From NCBI GenBank assembly GCA_046597895.1, contig JBKJJS010000080.1:1-7982 (forward strand): a stretch of 7,982 bases of DNA, read 5' to 3'. The translations under genes and the position numbers were made by a program. The notes beneath the pieces were generated by a model. That model was not told the origin of the DNA and did not search any database. It saw nothing but the letters and a program-made list of their open reading frames with translations. Position 1 is the stretch's first letter, and each line of letters opens with the position of its first letter. The stretch is from WLJO01 sp046597895. GTDB taxonomy: Bacteria > Actinomycetota > Acidimicrobiia > Acidimicrobiales > Ilumatobacteraceae. This document shows, one piece after another, positions 1 to 5,748 of the stretch.

Positions 1-565
1 CCTCCGGGGCGAGCGCATCACGATCGCCGCCGTTGTCGATCACTCGGTCGGCGATCTTGCGCCGGTCCTCACGCGTGGCTTGCCGACTGATCCGGGCTCG
101 GGCATCCGCCTCGTCGAGGCCACGGGACCTCACGAGGCGTTCCACGGCGATGTCGATCGGGGTGTCCACCACGATGACGGCACTCACGTGGTAACGCCGA
201 CGCCCATCGTTTTCCGCCATGAGCGGCACGTCGAGCACGACCACCCGGTCCGTCCCTTCGTGAGCGGCGACCCTGGCGCGGATCTCCGCGCCGACAGCCG
301 GGTGCACGATGGCGTTCAAGTCCTTCAGCGCCTCCGCATCGGTGAACACGAGGCCAGCCACTTTGGCCCGGTCGAGTTCGCCGTCTGCGCCGACGATGTC
401 GTCGCCGTACCGCTCGACCATCTTGGTGAACACCGGCATTCCAGCGCGCTGGAGTTCCTTGGTGATGGCATCGGCGTCGACGATGATCGCCCCACGTTCA
501 GCGAGCCCCGCTGACACCGTCGACTTTCCCGATCCCATACCGCCTGTGAGCCCCACCACGATCAT
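1..565 (-). CDS. coaE: Dephospho-CoA kinase, 5' part (C-terminus outside window)
   Basis: This enzyme catalyses the last step of coenzyme A synthesis: ATP-dependent phosphorylation of the 3'-hydroxyl of dephospho-CoA, in the cytoplasm. The 188 visible residues begin MIVVGLTGGMGSGKST, with a P-loop at residues 8-16. IIVDADAI follows (D30 and D32), then the CoaE signature DVPLMAEN (112-119), the VVDTP strand, and the RISRQ...IADRVIDNGG lid/C-terminal motifs (about 158-180). Typical single-domain CoaE is about 200 residues, so only a short end need be missing. Some actinobacterial CoaE proteins carry an extra C-terminal GrpB-like domain, which cannot be judged here. The ATG at 565 puts the P-loop at the usual distance from the N-terminus. 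No SD sequence precedes it, but a TACGGT hexamer lies 8 bases upstream. It is divergent from the LuxR-type gene. Family identity is very secure. Confidence 0.96.
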   Translation of the reverse strand, partial: MIVVGLTGGMGSGKSTVSAGLAERGAIIVDADAITKELQRAGMPVFTKMVERYGDDIVGADGELDRAKVAGLVFTDAEALKDLNAIVHPAVGAEIRARVAAHEGTDRVVVLDVPLMAENDGRRRYHVSAVIVVDTPIDIAVERLVRSRGLDEADARARISRQATREDRRKIADRVIDNGGDRDALAPE

Positions 566-573
566 GGTCTGCG

Positions 574-579
574 ACCGTA
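574..579 (-). promoter_or_regulatory. Candidate -10 hexamer of coaE (leaderless start)
   Basis: On the minus strand TACGGT (TANNNT type) ends 8 bases before the coaE ATG, so transcription would begin at or within a base or two of the start codon. No SD-like purine run lies in the same stretch, which agrees with a leaderless message, a common arrangement in actinobacteria. No convincing -35 is visible. The call rests on a short degenerate motif. Confidence 0.3.
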
Positions 580-590
580 TCGAACGAGAG

Positions 591-619
591 GGGCGCCGAC
601 CGGAGCGACCGGAGCGCCC
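591..619. promoter_or_regulatory. Possible operator: tandem 9-mer inside an inverted repeat
   Basis: The 9-mer GACCGGAGC occurs twice in perfect tandem (598-606 and 607-615). The pair is bracketed by a 6-base inverted repeat, GGGCGC (591-596) and GCGCCC (614-619). It sits between the divergent coaE and LuxR-type genes and covers the place where the -35 of the candidate regulator promoter would fall (about 612-617). That placement suits a repressor or autoregulatory site. Function is inferred. The repeats themselves are read directly, but GC-rich DNA makes short repeats by chance. Confidence 0.3.
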
Positions 620-631
620 TGCGTGATTGGC

Positions 632-640
632 TGCTACTCT
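632..640 (+). promoter_or_regulatory. Candidate extended -10 promoter of the LuxR-type gene
   Basis: TGCTACTCT matches an extended -10 (TGn followed by a TANNNT hexamer). Transcription would start near 646-648, giving a leader of about 40 bases that contains the purine-rich AGAGGCGGA before the ATG at 688. The -35 position has no consensus match, which is usual for extended -10 promoters. If used, it rules out the upstream in-frame GTG codons at 643 and 646 as starts. Confidence 0.3.
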
Positions 641-687
641 CCGTGGTGCGGCTTGGCGGAACCGGTCGCAGAGGCGGACAACTCATC

Positions 688-1347
688 ATGGACGTAAGGT
701 CGGCGGACCACACGCGTTTTCGGGGCACGGACGAGCGCGACTTCTCTTCGTTGGGACGGGTCATGCTCGTCGCCAGCCACCGGACCATGCGCCAGGCGCT
801 ACGCCAGGCACTCGAGGCGCTCGGACTGGAAGTCACGACCGACACGCCGCCGGGGCGCGAGGCACTCCTCGCCGCGCTGTGCGCCCACCCTCACGTCGTC
901 CTCGTTGACGTGGCGACGGATCCATCGAGCGGCATCGAGACGTGCCGCCAACTGCGTCACGCGTCGCCGGCATGGAAGCTCATCGCGCTCGCTCCTCGCA
1001 TCGGTCCGGCCCACGAGGCCGCCCTCGCGGCGGGCGCGTACGGCATCGTGACGACGGATACGTCTGTCGCCGACCTCGCCACCGTTCTCGTCGCGGCAGC
1101 GCGTGGAGGACGCCACCCATCAGCCGCCGCCGCCCCGGCCAACGGCTCGAGTGTGCTCACACATCGGGAGCAGGAAGTCCTCGCCCTCGCCGCCACGGGG
1201 TTGACCGACGGGCAGATCTCCCACAGTCTCTACATCAGCCACAAGACGGTGAAGAACCACCTTCACCACGTCTACACCAAACTCGGCGCCCGCGGCCGGA
1301 CGGATGCCGTGATGCTCGGCCTACGCCACGGCCTCATCTCCCTGTGA
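688..1347 (+). CDS. LuxR-type regulator with degenerate (pseudo-)receiver domain
   Basis: This is a DNA-binding transcription regulator of the NarL/FixJ response-regulator layout, 219 residues from the ATG at 688. The purine-rich AGAGGCGGA at 670-678 makes this start better than the in-frame GTGs at 643/646. Residues about 23-141 follow the receiver fold pattern: VMLVAS strand, VVLVDVATDPSSGIE around D74, LIALAP, then GAYGIVTTD. D74 sits at the phospho-acceptor position. The acidic pair normally ending the first strand is A29-S30, the conserved Thr/Ser is A102 and the conserved Lys is T122 or T123, so normal phosphorylation is unlikely. Residues 156-219 are a full LuxR helix-turn-helix (LTHREQEVLALAATGLTD...ISHKTVKNHLHHVYTKLGA). 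No histidine kinase is nearby. It is divergent from coaE and convergent with the Uma2-family gene. Its targets are unknown. A nearby repeat cluster may be its own operator. Confidence 0.9.
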   Translation: MDVRSADHTRFRGTDERDFSSLGRVMLVASHRTMRQALRQALEALGLEVTTDTPPGREALLAALCAHPHVVLVDVATDPSSGIETCRQLRHASPAWKLIALAPRIGPAHEAALAAGAYGIVTTDTSVADLATVLVAAARGGRHPSAAAAPANGSSVLTHREQEVLALAATGLTDGQISHSLYISHKTVKNHLHHVYTKLGARGRTDAVMLGLRHGLISL

Positions 1348-1387
1348 GACCCGGTACGCCGTCAGCCGGGGCATTTGATGGAGTCCC

Positions 1388-1882
1388 TCACCTCGGTGCA
1401 GAGACGCCGAGCAACCCACTGGCCCCGACCTCGACGTATCCCGATCCGTCGAGCACGAACCACCGCACGCGGTGCTCAATAGGGTCGGCCACGACGATCT
1501 CATCGACACGATGTCGGGCGTAGAAACCGAACTTCTCGAACGTCTCGTCGTGCGGTGACAGCACCTCGACGACGATCGCCGCCGTGGCGATCCACACGCC
1601 GTCTGGCACGGTCCGGTGATATCCACCGTCGGGGACCCGGAAGTCGTCGGCATCCGAACCCAGGTTGAAGGCGCCGGTCGCGCGAAGCCCGACGCGCTGC
1701 GCCGCTGGCGCAAGCGCGTTGAGCAACTCCACCTCGACGATGCCGTGATGGGCGTGGGGGGCCGGAGCCACGTGGTACGCCCCCTCCCAGATCTCGTCGT
1801 GAAGATCCTGCCCGAGCGCAATGCGCTTGGCGATGAACGATTCGAGTTCAGGGGGAGGGTTTCCCAACACCACCGTCTTCAT
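1388..1882 (-). CDS. Uma2 (DUF820) family PD-(D/E)XK-like protein
   Basis: This 164-residue protein matches the Uma2 family, which has a restriction-endonuclease-like fold and no firmly established role. The family order is visible: an acidic/Gly segment (DEIWEGAYH, E33), the proline/histidine patch PAPHAHHGI (40-48), a PDG motif with D85, the core strand VVEVLSP with E106, then K117 and Y121 and the strand EIVVADP (128-134). D85, E106 and K117 are plausible metal-site and catalytic residues, so it appears intact. It is slightly shorter than the usual 180-200 residues. It lies 43 bases after the rpsA stop on the same strand and converges with the LuxR-type gene, 40 bases apart. No SD is present, but TACAAT lies 8 bases before the ATG. 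The family call is secure. Nuclease activity is inferred. Confidence 0.85.
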   Translation of the reverse strand: MKTVVLGNPPPELESFIAKRIALGQDLHDEIWEGAYHVAPAPHAHHGIVEVELLNALAPAAQRVGLRATGAFNLGSDADDFRVPDGGYHRTVPDGVWIATAAIVVEVLSPHDETFEKFGFYARHRVDEIVVADPIEHRVRWFVLDGSGYVEVGASGLLGVSAPR

Positions 1883-1890
1883 CGACGGTC

Positions 1891-1896
1891 ATTGTA
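1891..1896 (-). promoter_or_regulatory. Candidate -10 hexamer of the Uma2-family gene (leaderless start)
   Basis: On the minus strand TACAAT, one base from the TATAAT consensus, ends 8 bases before the ATG at 1882. Transcription would therefore start at or almost at the start codon, fitting the absence of an SD. It lies in the 43-base gap after rpsA and would give the gene its own promoter. A 5-base-stem hairpin (CCGGC GAC GCCGG, 1904-1916) just upstream, without a T-run, might partly separate it from rpsA transcription. No -35 match is visible. Confidence 0.4.
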
Positions 1897-1925
1897 CGAC
1901 GGCCCGGCGACGCCGGACTGCGGCG

Positions 1926-3311
1926 TCACTCCGGCGCTGGCGTGCCTTCGGCCTCGTCGGCCTCGTCGGCCGTACCATCGGTGGCACCGTCGACTTCGGC
2001 CTCGTCCGTCGCTGCCGCGTCGCCACTACCCGCTTCCGCGGGCGGGGCACCGAGCTCGCCATCGGGCGGGTTCTCGCCGTACAACTCGAAGTACTCGGCC
2101 CATGCGGCTTCGCGCTCGGAGTCGTCCGGAACGGCGCCGCCGACCCAGTTGCCGTGCTCGTCGAGTTCGAAGTGCTGGCGATACTCCTCGGCCAGCACAC
2201 CGCCCTCGGCGGCCTGCTTGATGGACAGGCTGATGCGGCGACGCTGGAGATCGAAGTCGATGATCTTGACCCACAACTCCTCACCCGGCGTGACGACCTG
2301 CTCTGGAGCCTCGACGTGATGCGCCGACATCTCCGAGATGTGCACAAGGCCTTCGATACCCTCGCCCACCTGGACGAACGCTCCGAACGGGACGAGCTTG
2401 GTGACCCGGCCGTACACGAGCTGGCCCACCTCGTGGGATGAGGCGAACTCCTGCCACGGATCCTGCTGGGTCGCTTTGAGGGACAAGCTGATGCGCTCGC
2501 GCTCGAAGTCGACATCGAGCACCTGCACGGTGACCTCGTCGCCGACGGTGACGACTTGACCAGGGTGCTCCACGTGCTTCCACGACAGCTCGCTGACGTG
2601 GATGAGCCCATCCATGCCGCCGAGATCGACGAACGCACCGAACGACACGACCGAGGACACCACGCCATGGCGCACTTCGCCCGGCTTGAGGTTGTTCAGG
2701 AAGTCGTCGCGAGCTTCCTTCTGCGTCTCTTCCAGGTAGCCCCGGCGAGACAACACGACGTTGTTGCGATTCTTGTCCAGCTCGATGATCTTGGCCTGGA
2801 GGATCTTGCCGACGTACGGCTGGAGGTCGCGCACACGGCGCAGTTCGACGAGGGAAGCCGGCAGGAAGCCGCGCAGCCCGATGTCGATGATGAGACCGCC
2901 CTTGACGACCTCGATGACCAAACCTTCGACGACACCGTCGACTTCTTTGACCTTCTCGATGGTGCCCCACGCCCGCTCGTACTGCGCTCGCTTCTTGGAC
3001 AGGACGAGTCGCCCTTCCTTGTCCTCCTTCGTGAGGACGAGGGCCTCGATCTTCTCACCCAGCTTCACGATGTCGTGGGGATTGACGTCGTTGCGGATCG
3101 AGAGTTCCCGGCTCGGGATGACTCCCTCCGACTTGTACCCGATGTCCAGCAGCACCTCGTCCTTGTCGATCTTGACGACCGTGCCATTGACGATTTGGCC
3201 GTCCTGGACATCCACAAGGGTGCCGTCAATAGCTTCTTCGAACGAAGTTCCCAGATCATCAGCGGTGATCTGGCGGGGGGTGTAATTACCCTCCTCGTCG
3301 AATGAGCCCAT
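1926..3311 (-). CDS. rpsA: 30S ribosomal protein S1
   Basis: S1 is an RNA-binding ribosomal protein that helps the 30S subunit engage and unfold mRNA. The 461-residue product has four S1 (OB-fold) domains at about residues 36-106, 123-190, 209-279 and 294-365. Clear signatures include DEVLLDIGYKSEGVIPSREL in the first, and FGAFVDLGGMDGLIHVSELS and FGAFVQVGEGIEGLVHISEMS in the third and fourth. A long, Asp/Glu/Ala-rich low-complexity tail follows (about 366-461). Four domains plus an acidic tail is the actinobacterial form; E. coli S1 has six. The ATG at 3311 (MGSFDEEG...) is chosen because the open frame upstream to 3416 encodes a Ser/Pro-rich stretch unlike S1. There is no clear SD before it. 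It is codirectional with the methyltransferase upstream and the Uma2-family gene downstream. Confidence 0.96.
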   Translation of the reverse strand: MGSFDEEGNYTPRQITADDLGTSFEEAIDGTLVDVQDGQIVNGTVVKIDKDEVLLDIGYKSEGVIPSRELSIRNDVNPHDIVKLGEKIEALVLTKEDKEGRLVLSKKRAQYERAWGTIEKVKEVDGVVEGLVIEVVKGGLIIDIGLRGFLPASLVELRRVRDLQPYVGKILQAKIIELDKNRNNVVLSRRGYLEETQKEARDDFLNNLKPGEVRHGVVSSVVSFGAFVDLGGMDGLIHVSELSWKHVEHPGQVVTVGDEVTVQVLDVDFERERISLSLKATQQDPWQEFASSHEVGQLVYGRVTKLVPFGAFVQVGEGIEGLVHISEMSAHHVEAPEQVVTPGEELWVKIIDFDLQRRRISLSIKQAAEGGVLAEEYRQHFELDEHGNWVGGAVPDDSEREAAWAEYFELYGENPPDGELGAPPAEAGSGDAAATDEAEVDGATDGTADEADEAEGTPAPE

Positions 3312-3368
3312 AGAGCTCGAGGGGGTGGTGATCGTGTCGGACAAGGGGGAGGTCACTTTCGAGGAACA

Positions 3369-3393
3369 GGGATCGAGGGATGGGATCGAGGGA
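3369..3393. repeat. 12-base direct repeat in the rpsA leader
   Basis: GGGATCGAGGGA occurs at 3369-3380 and again at 3382-3393, separated by one base (TCCCTCGATCCC on the coding strand of rpsA). It lies 58-82 bases upstream of the rpsA ATG, inside the presumed 5' leader. It could be a regulator site, or an RNA element related to S1 autocontrol, or simply a recent slippage duplication. The repeat is exact; its role is unknown. Confidence 0.6.
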
Positions 3394-3406
3394 CAGGAAC
3401 CCGGGA

Positions 3407-3415
3407 AGGATACCA
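3407..3415 (-). promoter_or_regulatory. Candidate extended -10 promoter of rpsA
   Basis: On the minus strand TGGTATCCT fits an extended -10 (TGn plus a TATCCT hexamer). It is the best TANNNT-like element in the 152-base gap before rpsA. It would give a leader of about 90 bases containing the 12-base direct repeat. No -35 match is visible, and transcription from the methyltransferase promoter could also contribute. Confidence 0.3.
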
Positions 3416-3463
3416 CCTGGTCATTCTCCCGCCCTCACGGATCGCCAGCCGTTCGGACGCCGT

Positions 3464-4192
3464 TCACCGAACCTTCGTGGCCAGGAGGAGGTGCTCGGGC
3501 GTCTCGATGCTGGGAGGACGCTCCGCGTAGTCGCCGGGCGTGACACCCCAGATGGCGTCCACCCGCAGTCCTGACACTCGGGCCAGGAGCCGCAACTCAC
3601 GGGGCGTGTAGCAGGCCGTCCATAGTTCGGCGGCGCGAACGTCACCATGCTCGTTGCGCAACTCGGTGTGTTCGTGGGCGATGCCGCGGTCGGCGTCGAA
3701 GTCGGCGTCGTCCTGGTACTTCACCGAGAAGTAGGCGTTGAAGGCGCTCAGGGCCAGCCGCCCACCGGGCTTGAGCGCTCGGGCGATACCGCGTAGGACT
3801 GCCTCGTCCTCATCCCCCGCCGTCATCAGCCCGAACGCACCTTGGCACAGGCAGATCGCCGCATCGAATTCGTTCTCGAACGGCAGATGGCGGGCGTCGA
3901 GCCGCTCGAACGTGGCACGTTCAGGCGCATCGACCCTCGCCAGCTCGATGAACCGGGCGCTGATATCGATCCCGTGTGTGGCGATGCCCCGACGCGCCAG
4001 CTCGTGGGCATGGCGGCCCGGTCCACAGCCGATGTCGAGCACTCGCATCCCGGGCGCGAGCCCGAACGTCTCGGTCACGGCGTCCACCTCGGACACGGTG
4101 CCCTTGGTGAAGGAGTAGCGAAGATACGCCACTCCGAGATGCTCGGCCAGCGGCTCGAACCAGTGGTCATGGCCGGGTGTCGGCTCCATCAT
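3464..4192 (-). CDS. Class I SAM-dependent methyltransferase (Methyltransf_11/25 type)
   Basis: This predicted soluble enzyme (242 residues) transfers a methyl group from S-adenosylmethionine; its substrate is unknown. The Rossmann motifs are clear: motif I VLDIGCGPGR (51-60), the acidic residue ending strand 2 in HGIDIS (D76), the adenine-contacting LDAR (D99), motif IV FDAAICLCQGAFG (about 108-120) and the post-motif ALKPGGRLALSAFN. The C-terminal third has a YTPRELRLLARVSGL segment, typical of small-molecule methyltransferases of this class. The start at 4192 is supported by a strong AGGAGG at 4199-4204; a second ATG follows directly at 4189. It is codirectional with rpsA, with a 152-base gap, and divergent from the DUF1800 gene. 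Family is secure; a role beside rpsA (rRNA, protein or small molecule) is unproved. Confidence 0.9.
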   Translation of the reverse strand: MMEPTPGHDHWFEPLAEHLGVAYLRYSFTKGTVSEVDAVTETFGLAPGMRVLDIGCGPGRHAHELARRGIATHGIDISARFIELARVDAPERATFERLDARHLPFENEFDAAICLCQGAFGLMTAGDEDEAVLRGIARALKPGGRLALSAFNAYFSVKYQDDADFDADRGIAHEHTELRNEHGDVRAAELWTACYTPRELRLLARVSGLRVDAIWGVTPGDYAERPPSIETPEHLLLATKVR

Positions 4193-4198
4193 TGTCTC

Positions 4199-4204
4199 CC
4201 TCCT
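4199..4204 (-). promoter_or_regulatory. Strong ribosome binding site of the methyltransferase gene
   Basis: AGGAGG on the minus strand, within a longer AGAAGGAGGGA run, lies 6 bases before the ATG at 4192. It fixes this start and contrasts with the SD-less starts of rpsA, the Uma2-family gene and coaE. Confidence 0.8.
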
Positions 4205-4219
4205 TCTGATCGACCACTA

Positions 4220-4258
4220 GCAGTAGTTGACTCAAGTCACTGTGTAGTGCAAGACTGC
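4220..4258. promoter_or_regulatory. Cluster of nested inverted repeats in a divergent intergenic region
   Basis: Three dyads overlap in 39 bases. The outer pair is GCAGT (4220-4224) with ACTGC (4254-4258). Inside are TGACT-CA-AGTCA (4228-4239) and CACT-GTGT-AGTG (4238-4249). A TTGACT hexamer at 4227-4232 resembles a -35, but no matching -10 is seen at normal spacing. The 147-base region lies between the divergent methyltransferase and DUF1800 genes, so it must contain promoters for one or both. An operator is a reasonable guess, but no regulator family can be assigned. Confidence 0.35.
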
Positions 4259-4339
4259 GCCGGCTGACGGCACCTCCGGGGGTTGTATCGCTAGCTCACT
4301 CTGTCGAAGGCCATCAATCACTTTTGTCGTGGAGGGCTC

Positions 4340-5716
4340 ATGACTACCCCGGAAGCGCTCATCGCGCACATCTGGCGCCGCCTTGGTTTCGGTGCCACCC
4401 GAACCGATCTCGACGCTGGCATCGCGCTCGGCCCCCAGGCCGTCATCGCCGATCTGCTGGGCCGCCCCCCGGTCCTGCCGACGGTTCAGGTGCCGGACCC
4501 GTGGGGTTTCACCACCGCGAACGACTACACGGGGGCGGACCAGTTCGCCATGCGGATGATCGAGCTGATGGCGTTCGGGCCCAGCACGACGGGGAGCGCC
4601 CAGACCGCGCCGAACTACAGTCCGATGCAGGAGCGAATGGCGTGGATCCTGCACGGCCTCGTGGTGATCGCCATCGTCGACGCGGTCTACGACGCCGACT
4701 TGCGGGATCACGTCAAGCTGCTCCGGACGTCAACGGCCGGTTCGTACTCGCAGTTGCTCGTGAACGTGTCGACCCGGCCGGGGATGCTGAAGTACCTCAC
4801 TGGCTACCAGAATACGAAGTCGCACCCGAACGAGAACTACGGGCGGGAGTTGATGGAGTTGCTCTCGCTCGGCCGGCTCAGCCCCAGAACGGGAGCGGCG
4901 AACTACGACCAGACCGACGTGCGCGAGGTTGCTCGGGCCCTGACCGGGTGGCGATACGACTGGAACACCGGCGGGACGTTCTTCGACCCGTCCCAGTGGG
5001 ACTCCGGGATCAAGACGTTCCGCGGTCAGTCCATCGGTGCCGCCGGGCTCACCGAGATGATCACCGCCCTCACCACCCATCCGTCGTGGCCATACTTCAT
5101 CAGCGGGCGGATGTACCGGGAGTTCACCGGGCTCATCGCCACGAACGACGTCCTTGACGCGCTGGCCCCGGCGTTCGGCGCCACCGGCGACCTCACCGCC
5201 CTCGTGACCGCTATCACGAACCGGCCGGAGTTCCTGTCGGATCAGGCGATTCATGCTCGCGTCAAGGGCCCCGTCGAGCTCGTGGCAACCGCATCACGAC
5301 TGCTCGGCTTCTCGACGCTCAAGTCGGATTCCGGAACGATCGGGTGGCTGATGCGCTTGCTCGGCCAGCACCCGTTCTCGGCACCGAACATCGCCGGCTG
5401 GTACAAGGGAGATCAGTGGCTCAATGCCGCCAACCTCCTGAACTGGACGAGCCTGGCGAACTACATGGCTATGCGGGGATTCAACTGGGCTGGCAACGAG
5501 GTCGGCCCGATCAACGCCGCTGTGAACGTGGTGTTCGCCAACGCGTCGGCCGCCACGGGCGCCGACTTCGTCCTGTCCTACATGGGGCTCGCCGATGCCA
5601 CGCCGAGGACACGGTCCGAACTCAACGACTACGCGCTGTCCAGTGCATGGACCAAGGCCAAGGCCGCCGGCCTGCTCAACCTCGTGCTCGTTTCGCCCGA
5701 GTTCCTCGCCAACTGA
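4340..5716 (+). CDS. DUF1800 family protein
   Basis: This 458-residue protein belongs to DUF1800, a widespread family of unknown biochemical function that is usually encoded next to a DUF1501 protein, as here. Family signatures are present in order: N-terminal HIWRRLGFGAT (10-20), NENYGRELMELLSLG (164-178), DVREVARALTGW (193-204), KGPVELV (309-315), GQHPFSAPNIAGW (342-354) and a C-terminal VLVSPEFLAN ending at residue 458. GGAGGG at 4331-4336 precedes the ATG closely. An in-frame TAG at 4292-4294, with no ATG, GTG or TTG between, means the N-terminus cannot be extended. No signal peptide, Tat motif or membrane segment is visible at the start, which is odd beside an exported partner. The DUF1501 gene begins 32 bases downstream, so the two are almost certainly one operon. 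Confidence 0.93.
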   Translation: MTTPEALIAHIWRRLGFGATRTDLDAGIALGPQAVIADLLGRPPVLPTVQVPDPWGFTTANDYTGADQFAMRMIELMAFGPSTTGSAQTAPNYSPMQERMAWILHGLVVIAIVDAVYDADLRDHVKLLRTSTAGSYSQLLVNVSTRPGMLKYLTGYQNTKSHPNENYGRELMELLSLGRLSPRTGAANYDQTDVREVARALTGWRYDWNTGGTFFDPSQWDSGIKTFRGQSIGAAGLTEMITALTTHPSWPYFISGRMYREFTGLIATNDVLDALAPAFGATGDLTALVTAITNRPEFLSDQAIHARVKGPVELVATASRLLGFSTLKSDSGTIGWLMRLLGQHPFSAPNIAGWYKGDQWLNAANLLNWTSLANYMAMRGFNWAGNEVGPINAAVNVVFANASAATGADFVLSYMGLADATPRTRSELNDYALSSAWTKAKAAGLLNLVLVSPEFLAN

Positions 5717-5735
5717 TCGCCCGACCGCCGGATCA

Positions 5736-5742
5736 CAGGAGA
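5736..5742 (+). promoter_or_regulatory. Ribosome binding site of the DUF1501 gene
   Basis: CAGGAGA ends 6 bases before the ATG at 5749. It decides the start: the reading frame stays open far upstream inside the DUF1800 gene, but the Tat signal begins exactly at this ATG. Confidence 0.75.
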
Positions 5743-5748
5743 CCTTCG

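Noticed and set aside
80..514. Plus-strand open frame over coaE
   Set aside because: Antisense to well-conserved CoaE motifs; its His/Asp-rich translation matches no family I know.
643..687. Upstream GTG start for the LuxR-type gene
   Set aside because: It adds 15 Arg/Gly-rich residues outside the receiver, lacks an RBS and would lie upstream of, or at, the likely transcription start.
1348..1387. Possible bidirectional terminator between the convergent luxR-type and uma2 genes
   Set aside because: Only a CCCGG/CCGGG pair with an 11-base loop and no T-run; too weak to call, although a convergent terminator is expected here.
2556..3305. 249-codon open frame on the plus strand, antisense to rpsA
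   Set aside because: It is the mirror of a strongly conserved S1 coding region; Asp/Leu/Val-rich translation is a codon-bias shadow, with no RBS or family resemblance.
3312..3416. N-terminal extension of rpsA to 3416
   Set aside because: The added 35 residues are Ser/Pro-rich, unlike S1, and include the direct-repeat leader.
5344..5748. In-frame upstream extension of the DUF1501 gene
   Set aside because: It overlaps the conserved end of DUF1800 in another frame; the RBS and Tat signal place the start at 5749.
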